Below, in pieces: positions 1 through 8,600 of a stretch of DNA of 64,000 bases. Source of the stretch: Clostridia bacterium (GTDB lineage Bacteria; Bacillota; Clostridia; Oscillospirales; Acutalibacteraceae). Both the position numbers and the translations under genes were made by a program. The first letter of the stretch is position 1; every line of letters begins with the position of its first letter. Location of the stretch: assembly GCA_017624735.1 (NCBI GenBank), contig JAGAMK010000040.1, positions 21,805-85,804 of the forward strand, read 5' to 3'. The notes under the pieces were generated by a model. The model was given only the letters and a program-made list of their open reading frames with translations, was not told the origin of the DNA and searched no databases.

Positions 1-2
1 TT

Positions 3-623
3 GGTATAAATAAAAGAAAAATAGTTCATTCTTCTTATGATATCCTTGTTAAAGATATCAACGCTAACGATGCAGTTGTCACAACAAGATTTAAAAACGT
101 TGATATTATTCCTGCAGACCTCAATCTTGCAGGTGCAGAAGTTGAACTTATCGCAATTGAAAAAAGAGAAAGTCGTTTAAAGATGGCTGTTGCACAACTT
201 TGGGACAAGTATGATTATATTTTCTTTGACTGTCCCCCATCTCTTGGACTTATAACTATCAACGCGTTGACAGCGTCAGATACATTTTTAGTGCCTGTGC
301 AGTGCGAATTCTATGCGCTTGAAGGACTTGCACAGCTTATGGCAACAGTTCGTCAGGTTAAAAGGCTTTATAATCCACATATTGAACTTGAAGGCGTTTT
401 ACAGACAATGTATGACGGCAGACTTAACCTTACACAACAGGTTGTAACGGAAATTAAGAAATTCTTTCCTAATAAGGTCTATAAAACAACAATTCCAAGA
501 AACGTAAGACTTTCAGAGGCTCCTTCATTCGGTGAGCCGATTATGTATTATGATAAGAATTCCAAGGGTGCAGTCGCTTATAACGATTTTGCAGAGGAAT
601 TTTTAGCACAGCAAAAGCGATGA
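3..623 (+). CDS. parA: ParA/Soj chromosome-partitioning ATPase (5' truncated by window edge)
   Basis: ParA/Soj is the Walker-type ATPase that works with ParB to segregate and organise the replication origin. The frame is open from base 3 to the stop at 621-623, giving 206 residues. The family is usually about 255 residues, so roughly the first 50, including the Walker A loop, lie outside the window. Visible are the Walker B-type segment FFDCPPSLG, the ALEGLAQL stretch and the C-terminal segment with NVRLSEAPSFGEP, all typical of Soj. The ATG at 183 is internal, because clear ParA sequence (VDIIPADLNLAGAE) precedes it in frame. parB follows after 9 bases. Confidence 0.95.
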   Translation, partial: GINKRKIVHSSYDILVKDINANDAVVTTRFKNVDIIPADLNLAGAEVELIAIEKRESRLKMAVAQLWDKYDYIFFDCPPSLGLITINALTASDTFLVPVQCEFYALEGLAQLMATVRQVKRLYNPHIELEGVLQTMYDGRLNLTQQVVTEIKKFFPNKVYKTTIPRNVRLSEAPSFGEPIMYYDKNSKGAVAYNDFAEEFLAQQKR

Positions 624-632
624 GGTGAGAAA

Positions 633-1493
633 ATGGCAAAAAAGGGCGGATTGGGCAGAGGTATGGATGCTCTTTTCCTTGATAACTCGGCAACAGAGAA
701 CGAAAACTCTGCTACAATGCTCAGCATCAACGAGGTTGAACCTAACAGAAATCAGCCTAGAAAAAACTTTAGCGAAAAAGGTTTAGAAGAACTTGCAAAA
801 AGCATTGAGCAAAATGGTATTATTCAGCCAATTCTCGTAAGACCAATGTCCGATGGTAGTTATCAGCTTATCGCAGGTGAACGTCGTTGGCGTGCAGCAC
901 GTATGGCGGGACTTCACGAAGTACCAGTCACAATACGCGAAATGACAGACGAAGAAGCAAGCGTATTTGCTCTTATCGAAAATCTTCAGAGAGAAGATTT
1001 GAACCCTGTTGAAGAGGCAGAAGGACTAAAATCTTTAATTGAAACTTATGGATTTACTCAGGAAGAGGCTGCTGATAAGGTTGGCAAATCACGTACAGCA
1101 GTTACGAATACATTAAGATTATTAAAACTCCCCTCACCTGTATTACAGATGCTCGGTGACGGAAAAATTTCCGCAGGACATGCTCGTGCGTTGTTAGGAC
1201 TTGACGAAGAAAAAGAGATGCTGAGAATAGCAGAAACTACGGTTGCTCAGGAATTATCTGTTCGTCAGGTTGAAAAAATGGTCAAATACGCTAATCAGGG
1301 TGAAAAAGCAAAACCTAAAAAGCGTGATAAAAAAAGAGATAAATATTACGACGAGGTTGAGATTGCTCTTACCAATGTCCTTGGCAGAAAGGTAAAAATT
1401 TACTTATCGCCTAACGGAAACAAGGGAACTCTCGAATTTGAGTTCTTTGGAAAAGAAGATTTGACCAAACTCGCAAAAGAATTGGATAAATAA
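633..1493 (+). CDS. parB: ParB/Spo0J partition protein
   Basis: ParB is the CTP-dependent DNA clamp that loads at parS sites near the origin and stimulates ParA. The 286 residues are normal for the family. The N-terminal half carries the ParB/CTPase box GERRWRAARMAG and the NLQREDLNPVEEAEGL stretch, followed by the HTH region (GFTQEEAADKVGKSRTAVTN) and a C-terminal dimerisation part. A GAGGTGAG ribosome site precedes the ATG. It is co-directional with parA and serS, a common origin-proximal arrangement in Firmicutes. I saw no perfect parS palindrome in the window. Confidence 0.97.
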   Translation: MAKKGGLGRGMDALFLDNSATENENSATMLSINEVEPNRNQPRKNFSEKGLEELAKSIEQNGIIQPILVRPMSDGSYQLIAGERRWRAARMAGLHEVPVTIREMTDEEASVFALIENLQREDLNPVEEAEGLKSLIETYGFTQEEAADKVGKSRTAVTNTLRLLKLPSPVLQMLGDGKISAGHARALLGLDEEKEMLRIAETTVAQELSVRQVEKMVKYANQGEKAKPKKRDKKRDKYYDEVEIALTNVLGRKVKIYLSPNGNKGTLEFEFFGKEDLTKLAKELDK

Positions 1494-1504
1494 GGTGAGA
1501 AAAA

Positions 1505-2785
1505 ATGCTTGATATTAAATTTTTAAGAACCAACCCCGATGTGGTTAAGGAAAACATCAAAAAGAAATTCCAGGATGAAAAACTTCCTTTGGTTGATAAG
1601 GTAATTGAACTTGATGCTGAATACAGAGCAGCAAAAGGCAGAGGCGACGAGCTCCGTGCACTCCGTAACTCTGTAAGTAAAGAAATCGGCGGACTTATGG
1701 CACAGGGCAAACGTGACGAAGCAGAGGTTGTTAAGCAGAAGGTTAAGGATATGGCTGACGAACTTGCTGCTTTGCAGGTTAAAGAGGGCGAATTAGAGGC
1801 AGAAATCAGAAAGATTATGCTTATTATCCCTAACATTATCGACGACAGCGTTCCAATTGGTAAGGACGACAGCGAGAATGTTGAAATTCAGCGTTATGGT
1901 GACCCTGTAACACCTGATTTTGAAGTTCCATATCACGTTGATATTATGGAAAGCCTTAACGGTATTGATTTAGATAGCGCAAGAAAGACAAGCGGTAATG
2001 GTTTTTATTATCTCTGTGGCGATATTGCAAGACTTCATTCAGCAATTCTCTCTTATGCAAGAGATTTTATGATTGACCGCGGCTTTACTTACTATATTCC
2101 ACCATTTATGATTCGCAGCGACGTTGTAACAGGCGTTATGAGTTTCGCAGAAATGGAAAATATGATGTATAAGATTGAGGGCGAAGACCTTTATCTTATT
2201 GGCACAAGTGAACATTCAATGATTGGTAAGTTTATTGATACATTTACTCCTGAAAACGAACTTCCAAAAACACTTACAAGCTACTCCCCTTGCTTTAGAA
2301 AAGAAGTTGGTGCTCACGGTATTGAAGAACGTGGTGTTTACAGAATCCATCAGTTTGAAAAGCAGGAAATGATTGTTGTTTGCAAGCCTGAAGACAGCAT
2401 GAAGTGGTACGATGTACTCTGGCAAAATTCGGTTGATTTCTTCCGTTCACTTGATATTCCGGTAAGAACACTTGAATGTTGTTCGGGCGATTTGGCAGAC
2501 TTAAAGGTTAAGAGCTGTGACGTTGAGGCTTGGAGTCCACGTCAGCAGAAATATTTCGAGGTAGGCTCTTGTTCAAACCTCGGTGATGCACAGGCAAGAC
2601 GTCTTGGCATCAGAATTAAGGGTAAGGACGGCAACTATTTTGCACATACACTTAATAATACAGTAGTTGCTCCTCCAAGAATGTTGATTGCATTCCTTGA
2701 AAACAATCTTAATGCAGACGGAAGCATCAATATTCCAAAGCCATTACAGATGTATATGGGTGGAAAGACAAAAATTGAGAAATAA
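1505..2785 (+). CDS. serS: Seryl-tRNA synthetase
   Basis: Class II aminoacyl-tRNA synthetase that charges tRNA-Ser. It is 426 residues, the usual length. Residues 1-105 form the charged antiparallel coiled-coil arm that contacts the tRNA long variable arm. The catalytic domain follows, with motif 2 (CFRKEVGAHGIEERGVYRIH) and a motif-3-like segment (APPRMLIAFLENN). An AAGGTGAG ribosome site lies eleven bases after the parB stop, so it is probably in the same transcript. No T-box leader is visible; the gap to parB is too short to hold one. Confidence 0.97.
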   Translation: MLDIKFLRTNPDVVKENIKKKFQDEKLPLVDKVIELDAEYRAAKGRGDELRALRNSVSKEIGGLMAQGKRDEAEVVKQKVKDMADELAALQVKEGELEAEIRKIMLIIPNIIDDSVPIGKDDSENVEIQRYGDPVTPDFEVPYHVDIMESLNGIDLDSARKTSGNGFYYLCGDIARLHSAILSYARDFMIDRGFTYYIPPFMIRSDVVTGVMSFAEMENMMYKIEGEDLYLIGTSEHSMIGKFIDTFTPENELPKTLTSYSPCFRKEVGAHGIEERGVYRIHQFEKQEMIVVCKPEDSMKWYDVLWQNSVDFFRSLDIPVRTLECCSGDLADLKVKSCDVEAWSPRQQKYFEVGSCSNLGDAQARRLGIRIKGKDGNYFAHTLNNTVVAPPRMLIAFLENNLNADGSINIPKPLQMYMGGKTKIEK

Positions 2786-2813
2786 TTTATTTCTCTGAGA
2801 GGGATATATAAAA

Positions 2814-3953
2814 ATGAATAAGACAATTGTTAAAATAGTGAGCATTGTAATGGTGCTGACTCTTATGCTTTGTACTTTTGCAGGTTGTGGCGGAAACGAA
2901 GACCAATATGAGCAAGACCCAAACTTTGTGCCACAGACAACAGAACCAATAACAGAGCCAACAGAGCAAATTCCTGAGAAAATGAATCCGCTTACAGGCA
3001 AACTTGACTTGTCAGAGAATGCTCTGGGAACAAGACCAATTGCTGTAATGGTTGAAAATCAGCCGGCAGCAAGACCACAATGGGGTATCACCTCACCTGA
3101 CCTTATAATTGAAGGTTTGGTTGAAGGTGGCGTAACAAGAATGATGTGGGTTTATGCTGATAGCAGTAAAATTCCTGATAAAATCGGGCCTGTAAGAAGT
3201 GCACGTCACGACTTTGTTGAACTTGCAGCAGGAATGAATGCAATATATACTCATTGGGGTGGCTCAGATGGTAAAACCCTTGGTAAGTATATGGCATATC
3301 AGGCTATAGATAAATTTGATGTTGATAATATCGACGGAACAAAATATGAAAACACATATTTCTTCCGTGACACAACAAGGTCAGTATCATTAGAGCACAG
3401 AGGATATACAACAAAATCTGCACTTCAGAAAGCTATTAAGAATTTGGGTTATTCAACAAAGCAGACAGTTGAAGACTGGGTACCATATAATGTTGCAGTT
3501 GAAGGTGGAAAAATTCCTTGGAATGATAGCGAAACAGATTCAGGTCCATGCTCGGCAATCAAAGTTACGTATTCAGGCAGTTATGTTTACACCTTTGAAT
3601 ATAATACAAATGATAAATTGTATTATAGCAAGTTAAATGGAAAACAGGTTACGGATGGTAATAATAAAGAACCATTAACATTTAAAAATGCGATTTTCAT
3701 TTATGTACCTGTTGAGAGTATGAATACGGAAAAAGGTCATGTAGATTGGAAATTTGATGCCAAGGACATTGATAACAAAGGCTTTTATGTTGTTGAAGGT
3801 ACAGGACAGAGAATTTCATGGAAATACGATGAAAAAACATGTTCACTTAAATTCTATGATTTCAATAATTCCCCATTGACAGTACATACTGGTAATGTCT
3901 ATATTGGTATAGTACCAATTAGTAACAGAGATTTAACAGCGGTAACAAGATAA
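2814..3953 (+). CDS. DUF3048 (YerB-like) lipoprotein
   Basis: An exported lipoprotein of 379 residues. The N-terminus is a lipoprotein signal with lipobox TFAGC (cysteine about residue 25), then a Thr/Glu/Pro-rich linker. From about residue 65 it matches the DUF3048/YerB family, with RPIAVMVENQPAARPQWG, the DLIIEGLVEGGVTR segment and GPVRSARHDF. The molecular role of this family is not established; cell-surface location follows from the lipobox. It starts 28 bases after serS and is followed after 23 bases by another lipoprotein gene. Confidence 0.88.
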   Translation: MNKTIVKIVSIVMVLTLMLCTFAGCGGNEDQYEQDPNFVPQTTEPITEPTEQIPEKMNPLTGKLDLSENALGTRPIAVMVENQPAARPQWGITSPDLIIEGLVEGGVTRMMWVYADSSKIPDKIGPVRSARHDFVELAAGMNAIYTHWGGSDGKTLGKYMAYQAIDKFDVDNIDGTKYENTYFFRDTTRSVSLEHRGYTTKSALQKAIKNLGYSTKQTVEDWVPYNVAVEGGKIPWNDSETDSGPCSAIKVTYSGSYVYTFEYNTNDKLYYSKLNGKQVTDGNNKEPLTFKNAIFIYVPVESMNTEKGHVDWKFDAKDIDNKGFYVVEGTGQRISWKYDEKTCSLKFYDFNNSPLTVHTGNVYIGIVPISNRDLTAVTR

Positions 3954-3976
3954 AAGTAAAAAAAGGAGTAATTATT

Positions 3977-4732
3977 ATGAGCAAAAAAATTATTGCAGTT
4001 GCACTCGCATTAGTTTGTATTGCAACAGTTTTTACAGCATGCCAACAGAAACTTGACATCTATAAAATCGGTGGTAACGATGTTGCAGTTTTGACAAATG
4101 CAGACGGAAATGTAGTTATTGACGATGAGAACAGACTTTGTGCTATTGTTACAGACCGTCAGGGTGAAATTGTAACATATGAGAACAAGGAACCTCAGAC
4201 ATATTGGATTACACTTGAAAATTCTTTCGTAGCTGACAATACAGTTTATACACCTGTATTTGTTATGAAAGGTCTTGATGGTTGGGAATTTAATGCTATC
4301 GGCTCAATGGATAAGAAAAAGACAAGTGGTCAGTGCCAGATTACATGTTCACTTATTATGGCAAAGGGTTATGAAGATAAGAGCCTTGACGAATATCTTG
4401 CATATCGTGATGAGCTTAATTTAGAAGCAAAAGCACTCTACGAAAAAGAAAACTACAAAATTTCTGTTGAAAAGAAAGCTGTCGAAGCAACTGCAGATAA
4501 AATTCCAATGATTTATTACAAGGAAATCATTTATAATCCTGATGGTACATACGCAAACTACAGCGAAAGCGTATATTTCCAGTATGGTAAAACAACTGAT
4601 AAGTATTGCGTTCAGTACAAGTCTGCTAATGGTGTAGGTCATGACGATAATTTTGATTTCCTCGAGTTTGTGGACAACAATTTCACAGTAAGACCTGAAA
4701 AAGAAGAAACATCATCAACAGAAGCAAAATAA
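3977..4732 (+). CDS. Putative lipoprotein of unknown function
   Basis: 251 residues with a lipoprotein signal peptide ending at a lipobox (VFTACQ, cysteine about residue 22). The mature part is acidic at the C-terminus (ending EKEETSSTEAK) and has no motif I recognise. An AAAAGGAG ribosome site precedes the ATG. It is the last gene of the parA-parB-serS-lipoprotein run, as an intrinsic terminator follows within 25 bases. Function unknown; export and lipidation are inferred from the N-terminus. Confidence 0.8.
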   Translation: MSKKIIAVALALVCIATVFTACQQKLDIYKIGGNDVAVLTNADGNVVIDDENRLCAIVTDRQGEIVTYENKEPQTYWITLENSFVADNTVYTPVFVMKGLDGWEFNAIGSMDKKKTSGQCQITCSLIMAKGYEDKSLDEYLAYRDELNLEAKALYEKENYKISVEKKAVEATADKIPMIYYKEIIYNPDGTYANYSESVYFQYGKTTDKYCVQYKSANGVGHDDNFDFLEFVDNNFTVRPEKEETSSTEAK

Positions 4733-4751
4733 TATTATAATATGTTTATTA

Positions 4752-4786
4752 AAAACTGTCTGATTTAAAATCAGGCAGTTTTTTGT
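4752..4786 (+). terminator. Intrinsic terminator
   Basis: The arms AACTGTCTGAT and ATCAGGCAGTT pair around a short A/T loop, with one G-U pair, and are followed by a run of T. It ends the parA-to-lipoprotein transcript. Confidence 0.9.
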
Positions 4787-4826
4787 TGTTTTTATAAAAT
4801 GTATTTGTCGAACAGAAAAGAAAACT

Positions 4827-4931
4827 AATTTGGTAAGTCATTTGGAGCAAAGCGAAGAATCTCTATCGGTTGGCATATTAACTATGGTAGAGATTCTTCG
4901 TCACTGCGTTCCTCAGAATGACAAACCAATT
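4827..4931. repeat. Short inverted-repeat element, family 1 (copy A)
   Basis: About 105 bp with imperfect terminal inverted repeats. The left arm reads GGAGCAAAGCGAAGAATC; the right arm, reversed, reads GTCATTCTGAGGAACG followed by GAAGAATCTCTA. A shortened relative lies at 33521-33595. This type of intergenic palindrome is scattered through many clostridial genomes; it has no coding capacity. Confidence 0.75.
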
Positions 4932-5241
4932 TGTCATTCCGATACCTCCTAATTTGTTAAATATGTATTGTCTTCCACATTTTGTCCAAAGGAAAATTGC
5001 AAGTCACAACATATAGTGGTTGTTAAAAAAATATCAAAGATAATCAACTAAACGAACAAAAAGTGTTCAATAACTCCCCTGCTTTTGCATTTTATTAAAC
5101 GCAGTGTCTAATAAGTAGATAAAAATTAAGTTTTATGCAATTTGTAAAAATTTTCTTTTGTTGAATTGCACAAATTAACTAAATATTTATTAGAAAAAAT
5201 GCAAAAAAGTGAAAAATTTATAAAATTTTTTAAATTTACTA
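4932..5241. other. Non-coding AT-rich stretch upstream of a strong promoter
   Basis: No supported gene. The last 80 bases before the promoter at 5242 are almost entirely A and T, with phased A/T tracts. This would suit an UP element or intrinsically curved DNA that strengthens the promoter; that role is inference. Confidence 0.5.
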
Positions 5242-5270
5242 TTGATATCCAAGGAAAAACTTTGTATAAT
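5242..5270 (+). promoter_or_regulatory. Consensus sigma-A promoter
   Basis: TTGATA (5242-5247) and TATAAT (5265-5270) are separated by exactly 17 bases and preceded by AT-rich DNA. Transcription should begin near 5277 and read the structured leader and the large exported-protein gene. Confidence 0.85.
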
Positions 5271-5276
5271 GAGTAT

Positions 5277-5625
5277 AACCATAGGAATGGTGTAATGGGG
5301 CGAAGTGTCTAATTTTTTAAATTTGACATTTCTAGCACCAGAAAAGATACACATCCTAAGGTAATAACTCGGGTGTGTATCATCAGTCTTCCGCCGGCTT
5401 TCTTTTGGTGTAAATTAAGCGGAAGCGGTGTGAAGGCGGTCCGGGTATTTAGAGCGCTTTTGTCGAACTCTGCCGAATGCAGGATGTAGTTGCACGGCAT
5501 GGTCAGAGAGTGAGTGATTGATGCTCTCTTATCGCCTCTCCCGTGGCGATGTAAAAACAGTTATGGGGAACTATTTACTTGCATATATAATATGTATGCA
5601 AAATTTAATAGGAGGAAAAATAATT
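5277..5625 (+). promoter_or_regulatory. Long structured 5' leader RNA of unknown class
   Basis: About 349 nt lie between the predicted start of transcription and the ATG at 5626. Successive pairings are visible: 5278-5282/5287-5291; 5306-5309/5325-5328 extended by AATTT/AAATT; CACCA 5336-5340 with TGGTG 5406-5410, enclosing an 11-bp helix 5346-5356/5371-5381 with a 14-nt loop; CTTCCGC 5388-5394 with GCGGAAG 5419-5425; CTCTGCCG 5468-5475 with CGGC 5495-5498 and CAGAG 5504-5508; ATCGCC/GGCGAT 5531-5536/5545-5550; and TTGCATA/TATGCAA 5579-5585/5595-5601, just before the ribosome site. No poly-T tract follows any of these, so it looks like a leader rather than a separate terminated RNA. I could not match it to a riboswitch class I know. 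Confidence 0.7.
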
Positions 5626-8600
5626 ATGAACAAAATGAAAAAACTCTTGAGCGTTGTTCTTGCAGTTGTTCTTGCTCTTTCAGCATTCTCAGTTATGGGT
5701 TCTGCTGCTAGAACAGCTTACAAGACAGTTGATGAGTTGACAGCACTTGATGCTTACTCACCATACGGTCAGGTTACAAGACTTTCTACTGAAGAAAGAA
5801 CCTCAATCGTATTCGACGCTCTTGATAACTTGCTCGCAAAGACAAATATCAATATGGGTCAGATTTTCAACGTTCTTGGTTTGTCAGTTACTATTGACTT
5901 GACATCTATCGACAGACTCTGCTACTCATTTGATACAATTAAGGATACTTTTACTAACACTCTTGCTTCTATCGCAATGGGTATCGTTAACCTTGGTATC
6001 CTCGAATCTCTTGAAGTTGACACATGGGCAACAGGCATGAGCCGTGATGCAACAGCTAACTTCACAATTCTTTCTGAGATTCTTGAATTCCTTAGCAACA
6101 ATACAAACCTTGTTAACCAGGTATTCACAAACGGTCTTGACCTCGGTATCATTAGCCTTGGTGACATGTCAGCTATTGAAAATGTTATCGGCGACCTTCC
6201 TGGTCTTGTAAAAGGCCTTGTATTCCCACTTATCGAGAGATGGGACGACCCAGTTTCTCTCATCAAGGAATACGACACAGCAAGCAAAGGCGACGGTAAC
6301 GTTGAATCAATCGTTAACAAGAGAGTTAAGAAACTCTTCTCTGACAACATGTCAATCACAACTATTAAGTATGATGCTGACGGTAAAATGACTTCAGAGC
6401 ATACAAATTGGCTTGCAACAGCTACAGGCTCTGCAGCTCCTACAGCAAGCAATGATAGCTTGAGATATTACTATCAAATCGTTGGTAATACAATGTATTC
6501 ATACCACATTGTTGACGCAGCTGAAGCTGAAGCTCTTGCAAAAGCTGGAAAATCTGCAACAGTTCACACCTATATCCAGGAAAACCAGGTATATAGATTG
6601 GAACAGGAAGTTGACGGCAGCGCAACATACGTTTGGAAAGCATACGAACTTGATGAAAACGGTAACGTTGTAAAAGATGCTGAAGGTAACGATAAATACC
6701 TTGGTACTCTTAAATACTACAACGATGACTCACAGTTCCTTCCAGGATTCAGTGGTAACGATTTCGACCTCACAACAATGAGTGCCGGTGACCTTCTCTA
6801 CACATTCATCCCAACAGTTTTCGAAAACATGGCTCCAGTTGTTCTCAACGGTTCAGTTAAGAAAGCTCTTGCTGAGTTTGTAGGTGTTACATTCACTTAT
6901 GTTGGTCAGGGTGGTACTGAACTTGATGATGCAGTTAACGCTCTTCCAGATTCTTCAAACGCATTCTTCACAGAAGAACAGGGCGAATATCTCTGGGAGT
7001 GGTCAAACTACGCAGTAATCAACGGTACACACTACTACCGTTTTGAAAACCAGATTTTCAAGGGTGACCATTCAAAGGCAAACAACTACTTTGATATCAT
7101 TAACTGGGACTTCAAAGTTACAGGCGACTTTATGGATGAATTCGTTCCTGCAAACGCAGACGATTCAAGTGTAAGACTTCTTAACAATGTTACTGCTTTC
7201 CTTAACAAAGTAGGTAACTTGGTTCTCCTTCCATCAGCTGCAACAGTTGACGAAGTTTCTGGCTATGAAGCTCAGTGGACTCGTCCAACATTCGCAGAGG
7301 GTAACGCAAACCTTGTTGAAAACATCAAGGACCTTGCTCAGGCAATTGTTGGTCTTGCTCCTCAGCACATTTTCGGTTCTGACTATGCAACTAACGAAAG
7401 ATGCTATGTAGAACTTATGCTCGCAGGTACTGACAAGGGTGTTGCTGTTCCTGCAGGAATGACTGAAAACGAAGTTATTCTTACTGGTATCGCTGCTCAC
7501 CTTGTTGACATGCTTATGCCTTCAATGACACTTCCAGGCAAATCAGACCTTCTTGATTCAGGTGCTAAAGTTGGTGCAATTCTTGCAGCAGTTGTTCGTG
7601 AATTCGCAGCATATCTTGCTCCTGAATACGACTTTGACGCTCTTATTTACTCAGACTTCGGTGCAACAGATGGCGTTAAGAATTTCGTAACAGGTAAAGA
7701 CAGTGAATACTGGTTAGACGTAATCCTTACAATGGGTATCAACGTTGGTTACGAATACCTTCGTGCATTTGCTGATATGGGTGAAGGCACAACAGAATGG
7801 AATGCTTTTGTTGCAGCATCAGGCTACAAAGTAGATGGTGGTGTTTATACAGAAGCTGACCTTAAACTTGATAACGAAACAGCTAACCATTGGGAAGCAA
7901 TGGTTGACTACATCGTTGACTGGGCACTCACAACTGATAAAGAGTGGTGCTGGAAGATGGCTAACCTTGTTAAGGTAGATGGCCTTACAATCGCTCTTTC
8001 AACAGTTGAAAACCCATGGGTAAAACTCGACAAGATTCTTGATAATCTTCTCCCAATCGACGAAATCATCACAGTTGATGATGAAGCTTCTTACAGAAGT
8101 GGTACAGAGCTTGAAAAGCTCCTTCGTTATGACCTTATCCTTGGTATCGTTGACCTTCGTTGGGATGCTCTTATCAACCTTCTTCGTTTTGACCAGAATA
8201 AAGTTAGCGACACTAACCTCTTCAGAAAAGATAACGTGATTGATGCTCTTGCAACACTTCTTAAGTCTATTGTAAACGGCATCTTTGCTAAAGTTGGTAA
8301 CTCATCTGACAACTTTAAACTTATCCCAGATGCAATCACTGACTTTGATTCACTTGCAAATCAGGCTAACCTTAAAACAATGATTGTTAACCTTGTAGGT
8401 GCTATCTACAATGCAGGTGTTACAGATAAGGGCTGTGATACAATCTTCCCATTCTTGAACTTCCTTCTTGGTTGGAAGACTGACCCACAGCAGATTAAGG
8501 ACCCAGAAATCTGGACTGACTTCCGCAACGGTAATGACTATGCTTACTTATATGACAACAACCTTGCTAACCAGGTTCAGCCGGGTGGTGCAATCAACGG

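Noticed and set aside
1-1500. parS centromere sites for the ParAB system
   Set aside because: I saw no TGTTTCACGTGAAACA-like palindrome here or elsewhere in the window; a computed search would be decisive.
1411-1836. Long minus-strand frames opposite serS, the giant gene, rny, guaB and others
   Set aside because: They mirror the codon bias of the real genes, lack ribosome sites and show no domain pattern.
4841-4931. The family 1 palindrome as an intrinsic terminator
   Set aside because: A better terminator with a T run already lies at 4752-4786, and the palindrome recurs at 33521 as a dispersed element.
5581-5601. TATAAT inside the last leader hairpin as a second promoter
   Set aside because: No usable -35 lies 16-18 bases upstream, and the sequence is better explained as the loop of a 7-bp hairpin.
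5518-5625. N-terminal extension of the 1814-aa protein from in-frame ATGs at 5518 onward
   Set aside because: These codons lie inside the structured leader with no ribosome site; the extension would bury the signal peptide.
5514-5711. A 65-codon frame overlapping the leader and the signal-peptide region
   Set aside because: It is out of frame with the real gene, has no ribosome site and has a cysteine-rich composition typical of frame shadows.
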